A DNA stretch of 42,703 nt from a virus. Shown piece by piece: positions 16,474-24,628 of the stretch (positions within the stretch are counted from its first letter, which is position 1; every line of letters starts with the position of its first letter). A program made the translations under genes and the position numbers. The stretch covers positions 1 through 42,703 of the IMG/VR virus record IMGVR_UViG_3300026533_000008. One strand, given 5' to 3'. Under the pieces are notes generated by a model. It was not told the DNA's origin, did no database searches, and saw only the letters and a list, made by a program, of their open reading frames with translations.

Positions 16474-17463
16474 ATGGCAATAACAACAGATGTTTATGAT
16501 GGGCTTAGTGTTGATGGAAGTATTAAAGTATTCCCAGTAGCAAGTACCATCTTGTCAGACTCACATGTTAGGGTACACTTTACGTACCCTGATGAAGTTG
16601 GAGGCCCTATGGTAGACCATGAGGTACTTGCAAACACATGGGATGTAATAGATAACTCTATTGTATTTAGAGAAGCTCCAGATGAGAGTTACACTGTAAA
16701 GATTACTGTATCAACAACCGGAGAGGGTCTTGAGGTATCACCTAGTGTTGCTTCAACAGTAAATGAGAATATAGAGAATATAATTACAGCAGTTGAGATG
16801 AAACCTGAGATTGATATAGTTGCTGAAGCATCTTATAAAGCTAAGGTTATTAACGTTGCTGATAATAAAGTAAATGTAGATACTGTTGCAGGTGATACAA
16901 CAGCTATAAATCAAACAGCTAGTGATACATCAGCTATAAATGAGATATACAACAATAGACTTGAGATATATGAGGCAGATAATAATGCAGCTATAGCTAT
17001 AACTAAAGCTAGTGAGGCTGCTGTTAGTGCCAGTGAAGCTGCTACTAGTGCTGGAGAGGCTGTTATAAGTGCTAATGATGCTTTAGCTTCTAAGTATCTA
17101 ACTGATGATAATGTATTAATTACTAATAATGATGTACTAACTACTAATAGTAATAAAAGTATTACAGCAGCTGATGTTGTTACTACGAATACTAACAGAG
17201 ATACAACAACTTCTGATAGAGGTGTTGTATTATCCGATAAGTATATTACAGAGGCTTATAAGAAAACTGTAGAATCTCTAAACAACGAAGCAGTTGATGT
17301 ATTAACTAAGGTTTACACTAGTAATGGAGATGGTACATTCACCTCTGAGGATACAACAGGTTATAGTTGTTATCATTGGCAAGTTAAGGCTCTTGAAGCA
17401 GTAACAGATACAGCAAGTGCATTAGATGATGAACTTGGATTAACTTATGAGGGGTTACAATAA
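16474..17463 (+). CDS. Proximal tail fibre protein with T7-fibre-like N-terminal domain
   Basis: A 329-aa protein. Residues 1-90 resemble the T7 gp17 tail-attachment domain family (beta-rich, FPVASTILSDSHVRVHF, then EAPDESYTVKITVSTTGE). Residues about 100-290 are a long heptad-like coiled coil or triple-stranded stalk rich in Ala, Ser, Thr and Asn (ITKASEAAVSASEAATSAGEA). The C-terminal 40 residues (GYSCYHWQVKALEAV) look globular and may bind the next fibre protein. T7 has a single gp17; here the fibre seems split into this attachment/stalk part and the 969-aa protein behind it, whose ATG overlaps this stop (TAATG). Confidence 0.8.
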   Translation: MAITTDVYDGLSVDGSIKVFPVASTILSDSHVRVHFTYPDEVGGPMVDHEVLANTWDVIDNSIVFREAPDESYTVKITVSTTGEGLEVSPSVASTVNENIENIITAVEMKPEIDIVAEASYKAKVINVADNKVNVDTVAGDTTAINQTASDTSAINEIYNNRLEIYEADNNAAIAITKASEAAVSASEAATSAGEAVISANDALASKYLTDDNVLITNNDVLTTNSNKSITAADVVTTNTNRDTTTSDRGVVLSDKYITEAYKKTVESLNNEAVDVLTKVYTSNGDGTFTSEDTTGYSCYHWQVKALEAVTDTASALDDELGLTYEGLQ

Positions 17464-20372
17464 TGGGTAAACTTACACAACATTTAAAGGATACTAAGGA
17501 TTATCTAAATACTAGGATGTCTATAGCAGCTTCAAATGTACTAATGAATACATCAAGTGTTGCTATTGATAATACAGTTATTACTAAGAACTTTAGTGAA
17601 GTACTATATACGGGTAACGGTGATGTGCAAACTATAACTACAGGAATTAGTTCAATAGACTTCACACAACCAAATAATGGTACAGGATACTATAATAAAA
17701 GAGTTGGTAGTGGTTTCGCTGTAGTAGCTGATAGTGCTGTTGATTTAATAACAAGTAGTACTGATACATCAGATGCAGCTAACTGGACTGCTGGTAATAG
17801 TGCTAATTTAAGTTCTGATGGCACAACACTTAGCGTTAATGCTGATGATACAAATTATCCATATGCTTTAGAAACTATACAGCTATTGGCTGGGTCATAC
17901 TTCCTTAGTGTAGAGGCTACAGGTACATCTCCTATGATGTATGCCAATTTAGAAGGTACAGGTTCAGAAGGTAGACTCGTAAATGCTTCTTACACTAATG
18001 GGACTATAGGTGGTGTATTTACACTAACAGAAGATGGTGGAATTGATGTGTACTGTTTAATGTACGGTACAGGAAACGATGACACAGCAACATTCAGCAA
18101 CCTAAGTATATTACCTATTGAAACAAGTGGTTCAGTTGTTGGTAATGTTAGTAGGGTTCATATTAAATGTAGAAGTTATGCTTATGATAATACAATTACT
18201 GATGGATTAAGAAGTATTAATCATGACATAAGAACTAATACTACTGGTTCAGAAAATACTGTTAGTGGAGGTATAATCTCTTTTAACGATAACGGTATAA
18301 GTGTTGGTGATTATGCAGTTTACAACAAAGACACAGAAACCTATGTACTATACCAAACTCTATACACACATATCAAGTGGGGACTGACTTCGCATAATAA
18401 GTTCTGCGTGGAGGCTTATAATCCTATTACTAAACAAGGGATGATACTGTATGAGGGTTCGGGTAGTGCTGGGCATCAGATACCTCATAGTGCTGGGGTT
18501 AAAGTAGATTATAGTGAGATTAAGAATCTAAGTATAGCCAAAGACTGGGATGGTGCTATACTTGATACGAATAGAGGACATATTAACCTAGATAACCCGT
18601 TAGATGGTGTTATAACGAGTAATGATGATAAGTATATTGAATATTTATATGCTGGTAATAATTACAACGGTAATTATACATACATAACATACTATAAAGC
18701 TAAATCAACAGTATGGATTAACGGTACTTATATCGGAACAGGTGTAGCTGGGAATAAGATTGTTACTAAAGATAGTAATGGTAATATTAGGAAACCGTTG
18801 AGAGTTATTATTAAGAGGGTTGATGATGTTGGGAATTGGTCAGTATTTGATAAGATAAGGAATGATGACAAGAAGATATACTTAAATCTTTCCGATGAAG
18901 AAACAACAGATGCTCAATTATCATTAACTTCTAATGGATTTACACTAATTGTTGGAAGTGGCTCAGTAAACGCACTAAACGGACAATACTACTACGAAGT
19001 AGAATTCGATACAAACGCAATATCTGATACACCTGATGGAAGTTATTTCGATAAACCAGTTGACAGTTCAGATGCAGACGCAACGGACACAACTACAACA
19101 ACAGCAGATTATACAACTGGTACTATTGTAAAAGATAGTACAAGTGGTAAGATGTACAAAGCTATAGTTGATACTTTAGCCGATGATTTACTTACTAATA
19201 CAGATAAGTTTAAATCACTAAGTACATTATCAATAACAGATGGTACATTTATAAGCTGTACTGGTATTGATGGTCAAGGATATGTTCACAATACAGAAAA
19301 GTATTCAGGAACTATTGATTTTAGTGGTGAATCTGATGGATGGAAATGGGTTGGGAAGAAAGCTGACAATTCGTTTATATTCTTAGATAAGAAACCTGAA
19401 TTTAGTGGAGATTATGTTAAGACTAGTGCTGATGATAATAGATGGATACTGAATAAAGAAGATGGTCGGTTGTATGATACTGTTGGTGGTGAGTTGGTTG
19501 TTGGTGGTAACTTTGATACACAAGCTGATGTTGATTTAATAAATAGTACTACTGGTACGGTATCATTATCAAGTGGAAAACTAAGGGTAACACAAGATGG
19601 CTCAACTGGGGAAGCTTATACTCAATATGTAGACACGATAATAGGAGAAGAATATAGAATTTCTTGTAATGATATCGGTGGTACTGCTAATGGGTATTTC
19701 TTTCCAGTAAAAGCAGATGATAGTTATTATGTGTCCTTGGGTTATAACACTACAGGAAACTTAAGTGCAACATTTATAGCATCTGAAACAACTACTCGTG
19801 TTAAGTTTAGAGTTATTGATGGTACTGATGATTATGCAGAGTTTGACAACATAAGCATATTCAAAACAAAACCGACAATAGGAACAATGCAAGAGCCAAC
19901 TTCATTCTTAAAGAAGCCAGTTATGGTAGCAAGTGAAACACCTATGATGTTAGAAGCTGATAGTTTGGCTGATACGGTGCTTGGTGATGTTGTTGCGGGG
20001 AATATTGAATGTGATAATATTGAAGCTAAAGACATCGTTGCAGATACAATAGTTAGTAAAAATCAATGTACTGCTTGGGTTAATTTTGATGGAAGGGATG
20101 GAAGTATTAGAGATAGTTTCAATGTCGCTTATGTACTTAGAGAAGCTACTGGAAAATATAGAGTGTATTTTGATAGTACGTTAGAAACTCCTGATTACTC
20201 TGCTACTATAACTGCTGGATGGGATTCAGCGGATTCTGCTACTGACTCAAGAGCAATCATATCTAGTAGAGAGAAGGATTATTTTAGATTCCTGAATAGA
20301 GAAGATGATGCAACTAATAACTACATCGATAACAGCACTATATGCGTATCAATTATGGGAGGAATTAATTAA
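17463..20372 (+). CDS. Distal tail fibre, large receptor-binding protein
   Basis: A 969-aa protein coupled to the upstream fibre gene. Two regions look like carbohydrate-binding jelly-roll modules: about 95-220, ending ATFSNLSILP, and about 675-800, ending AEFDNISIF. Between them are YTGNG-type and GYVHNT-type beta segments seen in fibres of marine phages. The last 90 residues contain AWVNFDGRDGSIRDSFNV, the opening of a fibre tip domain common in marine phage fibres. This protein presumably recognises the host surface. Stretches such as 18960-19090 have different codon use (more C-ending), consistent with mosaic exchange of modules. Confidence 0.82.
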   Translation: MGKLTQHLKDTKDYLNTRMSIAASNVLMNTSSVAIDNTVITKNFSEVLYTGNGDVQTITTGISSIDFTQPNNGTGYYNKRVGSGFAVVADSAVDLITSSTDTSDAANWTAGNSANLSSDGTTLSVNADDTNYPYALETIQLLAGSYFLSVEATGTSPMMYANLEGTGSEGRLVNASYTNGTIGGVFTLTEDGGIDVYCLMYGTGNDDTATFSNLSILPIETSGSVVGNVSRVHIKCRSYAYDNTITDGLRSINHDIRTNTTGSENTVSGGIISFNDNGISVGDYAVYNKDTETYVLYQTLYTHIKWGLTSHNKFCVEAYNPITKQGMILYEGSGSAGHQIPHSAGVKVDYSEIKNLSIAKDWDGAILDTNRGHINLDNPLDGVITSNDDKYIEYLYAGNNYNGNYTYITYYKAKSTVWINGTYIGTGVAGNKIVTKDSNGNIRKPLRVIIKRVDDVGNWSVFDKIRNDDKKIYLNLSDEETTDAQLSLTSNGFTLIVGSGSVNALNGQYYYEVEFDTNAISDTPDGSYFDKPVDSSDADATDTTTTTADYTTGTIVKDSTSGKMYKAIVDTLADDLLTNTDKFKSLSTLSITDGTFISCTGIDGQGYVHNTEKYSGTIDFSGESDGWKWVGKKADNSFIFLDKKPEFSGDYVKTSADDNRWILNKEDGRLYDTVGGELVVGGNFDTQADVDLINSTTGTVSLSSGKLRVTQDGSTGEAYTQYVDTIIGEEYRISCNDIGGTANGYFFPVKADDSYYVSLGYNTTGNLSATFIASETTTRVKFRVIDGTDDYAEFDNISIFKTKPTIGTMQEPTSFLKKPVMVASETPMMLEADSLADTVLGDVVAGNIECDNIEAKDIVADTIVSKNQCTAWVNFDGRDGSIRDSFNVAYVLREATGKYRVYFDSTLETPDYSATITAGWDSADSATDSRAIISSREKDYFRFLNREDDATNNYIDNSTICVSIMGGIN

Positions 20373-20824
20373 TGAAAAAGTTTTATAAAATAGAAAATGG
20401 TTTAGTAATACAAGGTTCAGGGATTAAAACCCCTGATGATATGATAGTAGTAGGCTCGATAGAGGATACTATAGAGCGTAAAGAAGATGGAAGTTACTAC
20501 GAGTTCTACAACTTAGATTATACGCCAGACTTTGCTAAGATACAAACAACTCTCGAAGACTCTTTAAAAGCAATAGCGAAAGCTGAAGCTAAAGAAGCCA
20601 TAAAGGTCATTACAGTTACTACGGAATCTGGTTTAACATTCTATGCTGACCCAGAGAGTCGTACAGACCTTAGTGATGCTATATCAATTATGGTTGACAA
20701 TGGTATTGAAGAATACTTATGGAAGACTGTTGATGGTGTTAAGACTGTATCGCTTGCAGATATGAAAGAAGCACGACAACTAGGGTTACTTGAAAAAGGT
20801 AAACTAGTAGGTGCTGTTGCATAA
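20372..20824 (+). CDS. DUF4376-type protein, fibre-associated (possible fibre assembly)
   Basis: A 150-aa protein whose C-terminal 75 residues match the DUF4376 pattern (ITVTTESGLTFYADPESRTD, then ISIMVDNGIEEYLWKTVDG, then LADMKEARQLGLLEKG). This domain is typically found at the end of, or next to, phage tail fibres and is thought to help fibre folding. The N-terminal part (residues 1-50) is a separate small domain. The gene is linked to the fibre gene by one overlapping base (TAATG) and to the next small gene by another, so the set is probably co-translated. Confidence 0.75.
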   Translation: MKKFYKIENGLVIQGSGIKTPDDMIVVGSIEDTIERKEDGSYYEFYNLDYTPDFAKIQTTLEDSLKAIAKAEAKEAIKVITVTTESGLTFYADPESRTDLSDAISIMVDNGIEEYLWKTVDGVKTVSLADMKEARQLGLLEKGKLVGAVA

Positions 20825-21036
20825 TGGCAGCTGATAACTGTACTCTCTTTCCTGAGGGTACATGGTCCAATTGCTGTAAACGTCATGATAGAAGATACGA
20901 GAATAACAGACTGACTAGACGACAAGCTGACATACTATTAAAACGGTGTGTAGCTAAAGAAAACAAGTTAATAAGCTATATAATGTACCTAGGGGTTAGA
21001 ACCTTTGGGTGGCTGTACTATAATAAAGGAAGGTGA
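20824..21036 (+). CDS. Small phospholipase A2-like protein (CCxxHDxxY), possible lysis role
   Basis: A 70-aa protein with the phospholipase A2 active-site pattern: CTLFPEGTWSNCCKRHDRRYENN, where CC-xx-HD-xx-Y supplies a calcium/catalytic His-Asp pair in PLA2 enzymes. TRRQADILLKRCV continues the helix and adds the fourth Cys. The end (KLISYIMYLGVRTFGWLYY) is hydrophobic and aromatic and could lie on or in a membrane. It sits between the fibre genes and a membrane-anchored protein plus amidase, so a role in envelope damage is plausible. There is no signal peptide, and enzymatic activity is unproven. Confidence 0.6.
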   Translation: MAADNCTLFPEGTWSNCCKRHDRRYENNRLTRRQADILLKRCVAKENKLISYIMYLGVRTFGWLYYNKGR

Positions 21037-21045
21037 TGTATATCT

Positions 21046-21294
21046 ATGAGTGAAACAGACATACGAATTAATGATATAGAGAGAACTCTTGATAGGATTG
21101 TACTGATGCAAGAACAAACTACAAGAAACATAGACTCTATAACAAATGATATAAGGGATTTTGGATGCCCTAAGAGTGAGTGTAAAGCTTTAGCTCTAAG
21201 GGTTAGTAAGATAGAAGGTATAATGACTAAGTTAAACTGGCTAATATTAGGCCCTGTTGTTACTGCTGTTGTATATCTTGTATTAAATAAATAA
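21046..21294 (+). CDS. Putative holin-like/XhlA-like membrane protein
   Basis: An 82-aa protein with a charged coiled-coil N-terminus (residues 1-55, NDIERTLDRIVLMQEQTTRNIDSI) and one C-terminal membrane segment (about 62-80, LNWLILGPVVTAVVYLVLN). This architecture is shared by hemolysin XhlA-type holin partners of phage lysis cassettes. It lies three genes after the fibre and two before the amidase. A T7 holin (gp17.5) sits in a similar part of the genome but looks different, so this is holin-like by layout, not by proven similarity. Confidence 0.6.
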   Translation: MSETDIRINDIERTLDRIVLMQEQTTRNIDSITNDIRDFGCPKSECKALALRVSKIEGIMTKLNWLILGPVVTAVVYLVLNK

Positions 21295-21302
21295 AGGATG
21301 TA

Positions 21303-21545
21303 ATGATGTTTAAAAACATAATGATTGACCTAGGGTTAACAGTGGCAAGTTTCTTTGCTAAGAGTCATCCTGTAGCTATGATTGTAGTTGCAGGTATACA
21401 GAGAATTGTAGCTTCTAAAAGAGAATCTATAAGCAACGAGAGTTACAAAGATGTTATGGTATCTATGGCTAAGTCCAAAGGTAATACAATAACTGAAAAG
21501 AAACTAGCAGAGGCTCTTAATGTTTTAGGTCTTGAGGCTGATTGA
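21303..21545 (+). CDS. Hypothetical protein of the lysis cassette, 80 aa
   Basis: An 80-aa protein with a hydrophobic N-terminal half (residues 5-33, LGLTVASFFAKSHPVAMIVVAGI), probably one or two short membrane-associated helices, and a soluble Lys/Glu-rich C-terminal half (VMVSMAKSKGNTITEKKLAEALNVLGLE) reminiscent of a helix-turn-helix or EF-like fold but without clear motif. ATG 21306 is an equally good start. Its place between a single-pass membrane protein and the amidase makes a lysis role (holin or regulator) plausible only by context. Confidence 0.5.
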   Translation: MMFKNIMIDLGLTVASFFAKSHPVAMIVVAGIQRIVASKRESISNESYKDVMVSMAKSKGNTITEKKLAEALNVLGLEAD

Positions 21546-21920
21546 GTGGCTACATTAGGTGTTGTAATACACTGTAGTGACAGTCCCCAAGGTCGTGGTG
21601 ATGATGCTTCTACTATTGATAGATGGCATAGAGAACGAGGTTTTGATTGTATTGGCTATCACTATGTAATATTAGAAGATGGTACAATACAACCAGGGAG
21701 ACCTCATGGTGCTATGGGAGCTCATGCTAAAGGATATAACCATTATACTGGTATATGTCTTATAGGTATTGACAGTTTTACACCACAGCAGTTTAACTCG
21801 CTTGAAGTGTTGATAGGGAACTTTGATGTTCCATTAGATAGGGTATTAGGTCATTATGAAGTTAGTGATACTAAAACATGCCCTAACTTTGACGTAGAGG
21901 CCTTTAAAGCCTCTTGGTGA
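21546..21920 (+). CDS. N-acetylmuramoyl-L-alanine amidase (T7 lysozyme-like endolysin)
   Basis: A 124-aa zinc amidase that cleaves the peptide from peptidoglycan. Zinc ligands are His9 (VVIHCSDSP), His103 (LGHYE) and Cys112 (KTCPNFD). Tyr38 and Lys110 sit where T7 lysozyme has Tyr46 and Lys128, and the spacing from the first His to the Tyr (29 residues) is the same. GTG 21546 is the start, immediately after the previous gene's TGA; no close ATG is available that keeps His9. In T7 this gene (3.5) lies before the primase and also inhibits RNA polymerase; here it is a late gene among lysis proteins, and the T7 N-terminal extension needed for polymerase binding is largely absent. Confidence 0.92.
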   Translation: MATLGVVIHCSDSPQGRGDDASTIDRWHRERGFDCIGYHYVILEDGTIQPGRPHGAMGAHAKGYNHYTGICLIGIDSFTPQQFNSLEVLIGNFDVPLDRVLGHYEVSDTKTCPNFDVEAFKASW

Positions 21921-21955
21921 TACTGATTACCTCGGAGGAGCTTTAAGCTCTTCTA
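21895..21955 (+). promoter_or_regulatory. Two hairpins at the end of the amidase gene (possible weak terminator or RNA processing site)
   Basis: AGAGGC...GCCTCT around 21896-21914 and GGAGGAGCT...AGCTCTTCT around 21931-21951 are both good inverted repeats. Neither is followed by a T run, so they are more likely RNA stability or processing structures than strong terminators. They lie in the 90-base gap before the internal virion protein genes. Confidence 0.4.
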
Positions 21956-22010
21956 GGGTGTTTAGAATTAATATAAACAGTATACAAATATATATAAGGA
22001 GAATATACAT

Positions 22011-22538
22011 ATGTGGGTAGCAGCAGCAATGGCAGTAGTGTCAGTAGTGGAGAGCAGAAAGCAGAAAATGGCAGCTAAAAAAGAGGCTAAAGCTAAACAA
22101 AAGCTTCTTGAGAAGAAATTAAATATACAAACAAAGAGAGCACAGGAAGGTGTATCAGCTATACAGAAAGGCCTACAACTAGACCTTACAACTAATAAAC
22201 TTAATAGTATTCTTGAGGTTGGTAACATGGATGTAGCATTAGCTGAATCAGGGTTATCAGGTACAACTTTCAATGAGTTACGTACTGATAGAGCATTAGC
22301 TGAAGAACGGACAGCTAGTGGTATGAAGTATAACGCAGAGCAACAAGAGATTGATTTAAATAATAAGCTTGAAAGGTCTAGGTTATCAGGAGAGGTTGAA
22401 GCATTGAACATAGAATCATGGAAAACTGCTAATACTCCTAGTAACTTACAGACACTTTCATCAGCTGTTAATACTGGTGTATCTACATACAATTCAACTA
22501 AAGATTGGAATAATAATAATACACAAGGGATTAAATAA
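22011..22538 (+). CDS. Internal virion protein, T7 gp14-like
   Basis: A 175-aa protein in the position of T7 gp14 (196 aa), a core protein ejected into the cell, where it forms a pore in the outer membrane. Residues 1-15 are hydrophobic (WVAAAMAVVSVV), followed by a Lys/Glu/Ala-rich helix (KQKMAAKKEAKAKQKLLEKKL) and a GLSGTTFNELRTDRALAEERTASG segment at 77-102 that resembles family members. AAGGAGAA at 21996-22003 supplies the ribosome binding site. Its stop and the next start share one base (TAATG). Confidence 0.88.
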   Translation: MWVAAAMAVVSVVESRKQKMAAKKEAKAKQKLLEKKLNIQTKRAQEGVSAIQKGLQLDLTTNKLNSILEVGNMDVALAESGLSGTTFNELRTDRALAEERTASGMKYNAEQQEIDLNNKLERSRLSGEVEALNIESWKTANTPSNLQTLSSAVNTGVSTYNSTKDWNNNNTQGIK

Positions 22539-24604
22539 TGAGTAATGATTTATTTGGTGGGTATAAACCTGCAGTGGATGTATCACCTATAGTGACACCA
22601 CAGATTAGAGAGAGAAGTGTAAAGTCTGACTTTGCAGAGATAGAGAAGCTAGGTGCTTCTTTAATACAAGGTGTTAATGCTTACAAAGACCAACAAGTAG
22701 TTGATGCTAGGCGTGAGGTAGCTGAAGCTAAGCTAGTTAAAGCTAAAAATGATGATGAAGCTAAGAGAGTTAAATTAGCTGAAGAAGAGAAAGTATATAG
22801 TGTATCTAATAGTATTTCTAAGTCTAGGTTAGAGCTAGAGAATGCTAGGGCTACAGCAAGTGCTATATCAGTAGACCCTAAAGCATCTGAAGAGGATAAA
22901 GAGAAAGCATTAACATTTATAAATATAGATTATTATGCTAAGTTAGAAGGTGAATACAAAAAATACCAAGGAGTTGTTGGTGCGTATGATGGGAAGTCTA
23001 GGAGTAAACTAGACACAGCCTTAGGTAAACACTATGGTACAGCTATTAAAAAGGCTAGAGAAGACCAGCTAGATGGTATAAATAAAGCTAATCTAACTAG
23101 TATTGTAGGTAAAGAAGTTACTAGTGTGTTATCAAATGGCAGCACTATAACAGAAGGATACTCTAGTGTTTTAAGGACTGTTAAAGAGAAATACAAAACT
23201 AGTATAAACCCTAAAGATGCTACATCTAGTTATTTCGCTAGTTTAGCCTTAGATGTTACAACTAATGATGTGTTAACTCACGAAGAGATTATAACTATGG
23301 GTGATGAACTAGAAGAACTAGCAACTTCTAACAGTAAATATAATCTACGAGATATACCTGGGTATAAAAAACTTAGGAAAGCTTTAGTAACTTTAGATAA
23401 TAAAGCTACAACTAAGAGGAATAAAGATGTTATTAATACTATACAAGAGTATGAGAAAACTAAAGAGGTGTTGCCTGATATTGTAACTACTAATAAACAA
23501 TTTGGCCCATTAAAGACAAATGTAGTTAACTCTAAAGAATCTTGGGTAGCTAGTAATTCTATACCAGGGTATGTAGCTGCTCTAATTACTAAAGGAGACT
23601 CGCCTAAATTAGCTAAGATAAAAGAGAAAGCACTTTTAGAGAAACAATATGCATATCAGATAGTAGAAGACCTAGATGGTACACATGATGTAGCTATATC
23701 TACCATAGCAGACCAAACTGTTAAAACTGTGTATTCAACAAAAGTAAAACAAGAGGTAGTTAATGCTTACGAGGAAGGTAACTTTGATGTAGTACAAGAT
23801 ATAAATATAGTAAACCCTGAGGTTGTGACTACTATGTTAAAACCTCAGATAGGCGCTGAGATATCAACAGTATTTTTAAATACAGAGAACCCTGAAGAAG
23901 TACATACAAATGCTAAGAAGCTAGTTGAAAAAATAGATGCTATGGGTAGTGTTGGTTGGGCTTCAATGACACCTCTAAATAGAGCTACATTACAGGCAAT
24001 GGCTACAGATGGTACTAAATTGAATAGAATCATGGAGCTTAGGTCAGGTAAGATTTCACTAGAGGATTATACATATAGTGATAAAGACTTCTATGAGGCT
24101 ATGAGTGGGATGCCTGCTGATATGATAGGAGAAGCTAAAGAGCAATTACAGTTATTTGGTATTCTGTATGGTGATTCTTTATCACAAGAAGAGTTAATGG
24201 AAAGAGTACTAGATACTAGAGAAGAAAATACACTTACAAATGCTTGGAATGAATCTAGCTATGAGATATCTTTAAGCTCTAAAGTGAGTAAATCCTACCC
24301 TAAGAAGGACGCTTTAACTGGATTATTGAAGGCCTATGGTGTTACAGAGTTAGATACAGCCACTGTTGGTATTGTTGGTGCTAATGTATATATAAGTACT
24401 AAAGACCCTATGGGACAGCCTGTTACTTTTAAGGTAATACCTAAGGAATCATTTGATGATAGCTATACAACTAGAACACACAATATAGACTATGCTAGGA
24501 ATAAAGAAGACTTAGATAAGAAGAAAGCTACGAGCACTTTCTGGAAAGGATTGTTTCACACGGAGACAAATAACGACTTACGTAACCCAGCGTTACAATT
24601 TTAA
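22538..24604 (+). CDS. Internal virion protein, T7 gp15-like
   Basis: A 688-aa protein between the gp14- and gp16-like genes (T7 gp15 is 747 aa). In T7 it forms part of the ejected core that spans the periplasm. The N-terminus has a Phe-Gly-Gly-Tyr segment (MSNDLFGGYKPAVDV), followed by a very charged helical region (residues 40-130: VVDARREVAEAKLVKAKNDDEAKR) and long alpha-helical stretches without cysteines or a visible enzyme motif. Identity is from position, size, helical nature and start rather than strong motif matches. Confidence 0.88.
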   Translation: MSNDLFGGYKPAVDVSPIVTPQIRERSVKSDFAEIEKLGASLIQGVNAYKDQQVVDARREVAEAKLVKAKNDDEAKRVKLAEEEKVYSVSNSISKSRLELENARATASAISVDPKASEEDKEKALTFINIDYYAKLEGEYKKYQGVVGAYDGKSRSKLDTALGKHYGTAIKKAREDQLDGINKANLTSIVGKEVTSVLSNGSTITEGYSSVLRTVKEKYKTSINPKDATSSYFASLALDVTTNDVLTHEEIITMGDELEELATSNSKYNLRDIPGYKKLRKALVTLDNKATTKRNKDVINTIQEYEKTKEVLPDIVTTNKQFGPLKTNVVNSKESWVASNSIPGYVAALITKGDSPKLAKIKEKALLEKQYAYQIVEDLDGTHDVAISTIADQTVKTVYSTKVKQEVVNAYEEGNFDVVQDINIVNPEVVTTMLKPQIGAEISTVFLNTENPEEVHTNAKKLVEKIDAMGSVGWASMTPLNRATLQAMATDGTKLNRIMELRSGKISLEDYTYSDKDFYEAMSGMPADMIGEAKEQLQLFGILYGDSLSQEELMERVLDTREENTLTNAWNESSYEISLSSKVSKSYPKKDALTGLLKAYGVTELDTATVGIVGANVYISTKDPMGQPVTFKVIPKESFDDSYTTRTHNIDYARNKEDLDKKKATSTFWKGLFHTETNNDLRNPALQF

Positions 24605-24628
24605 TATTAATCATGAGGAGGAACTTAA

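Noticed and set aside
21980-22012. ATATATATAAGGAGAA before the gp14 gene as a fifth phage promoter
   Set aside because: It lacks GGACAT, and the spacing differs from the four perfect copies; AAGGAG is simply the ribosome binding site.
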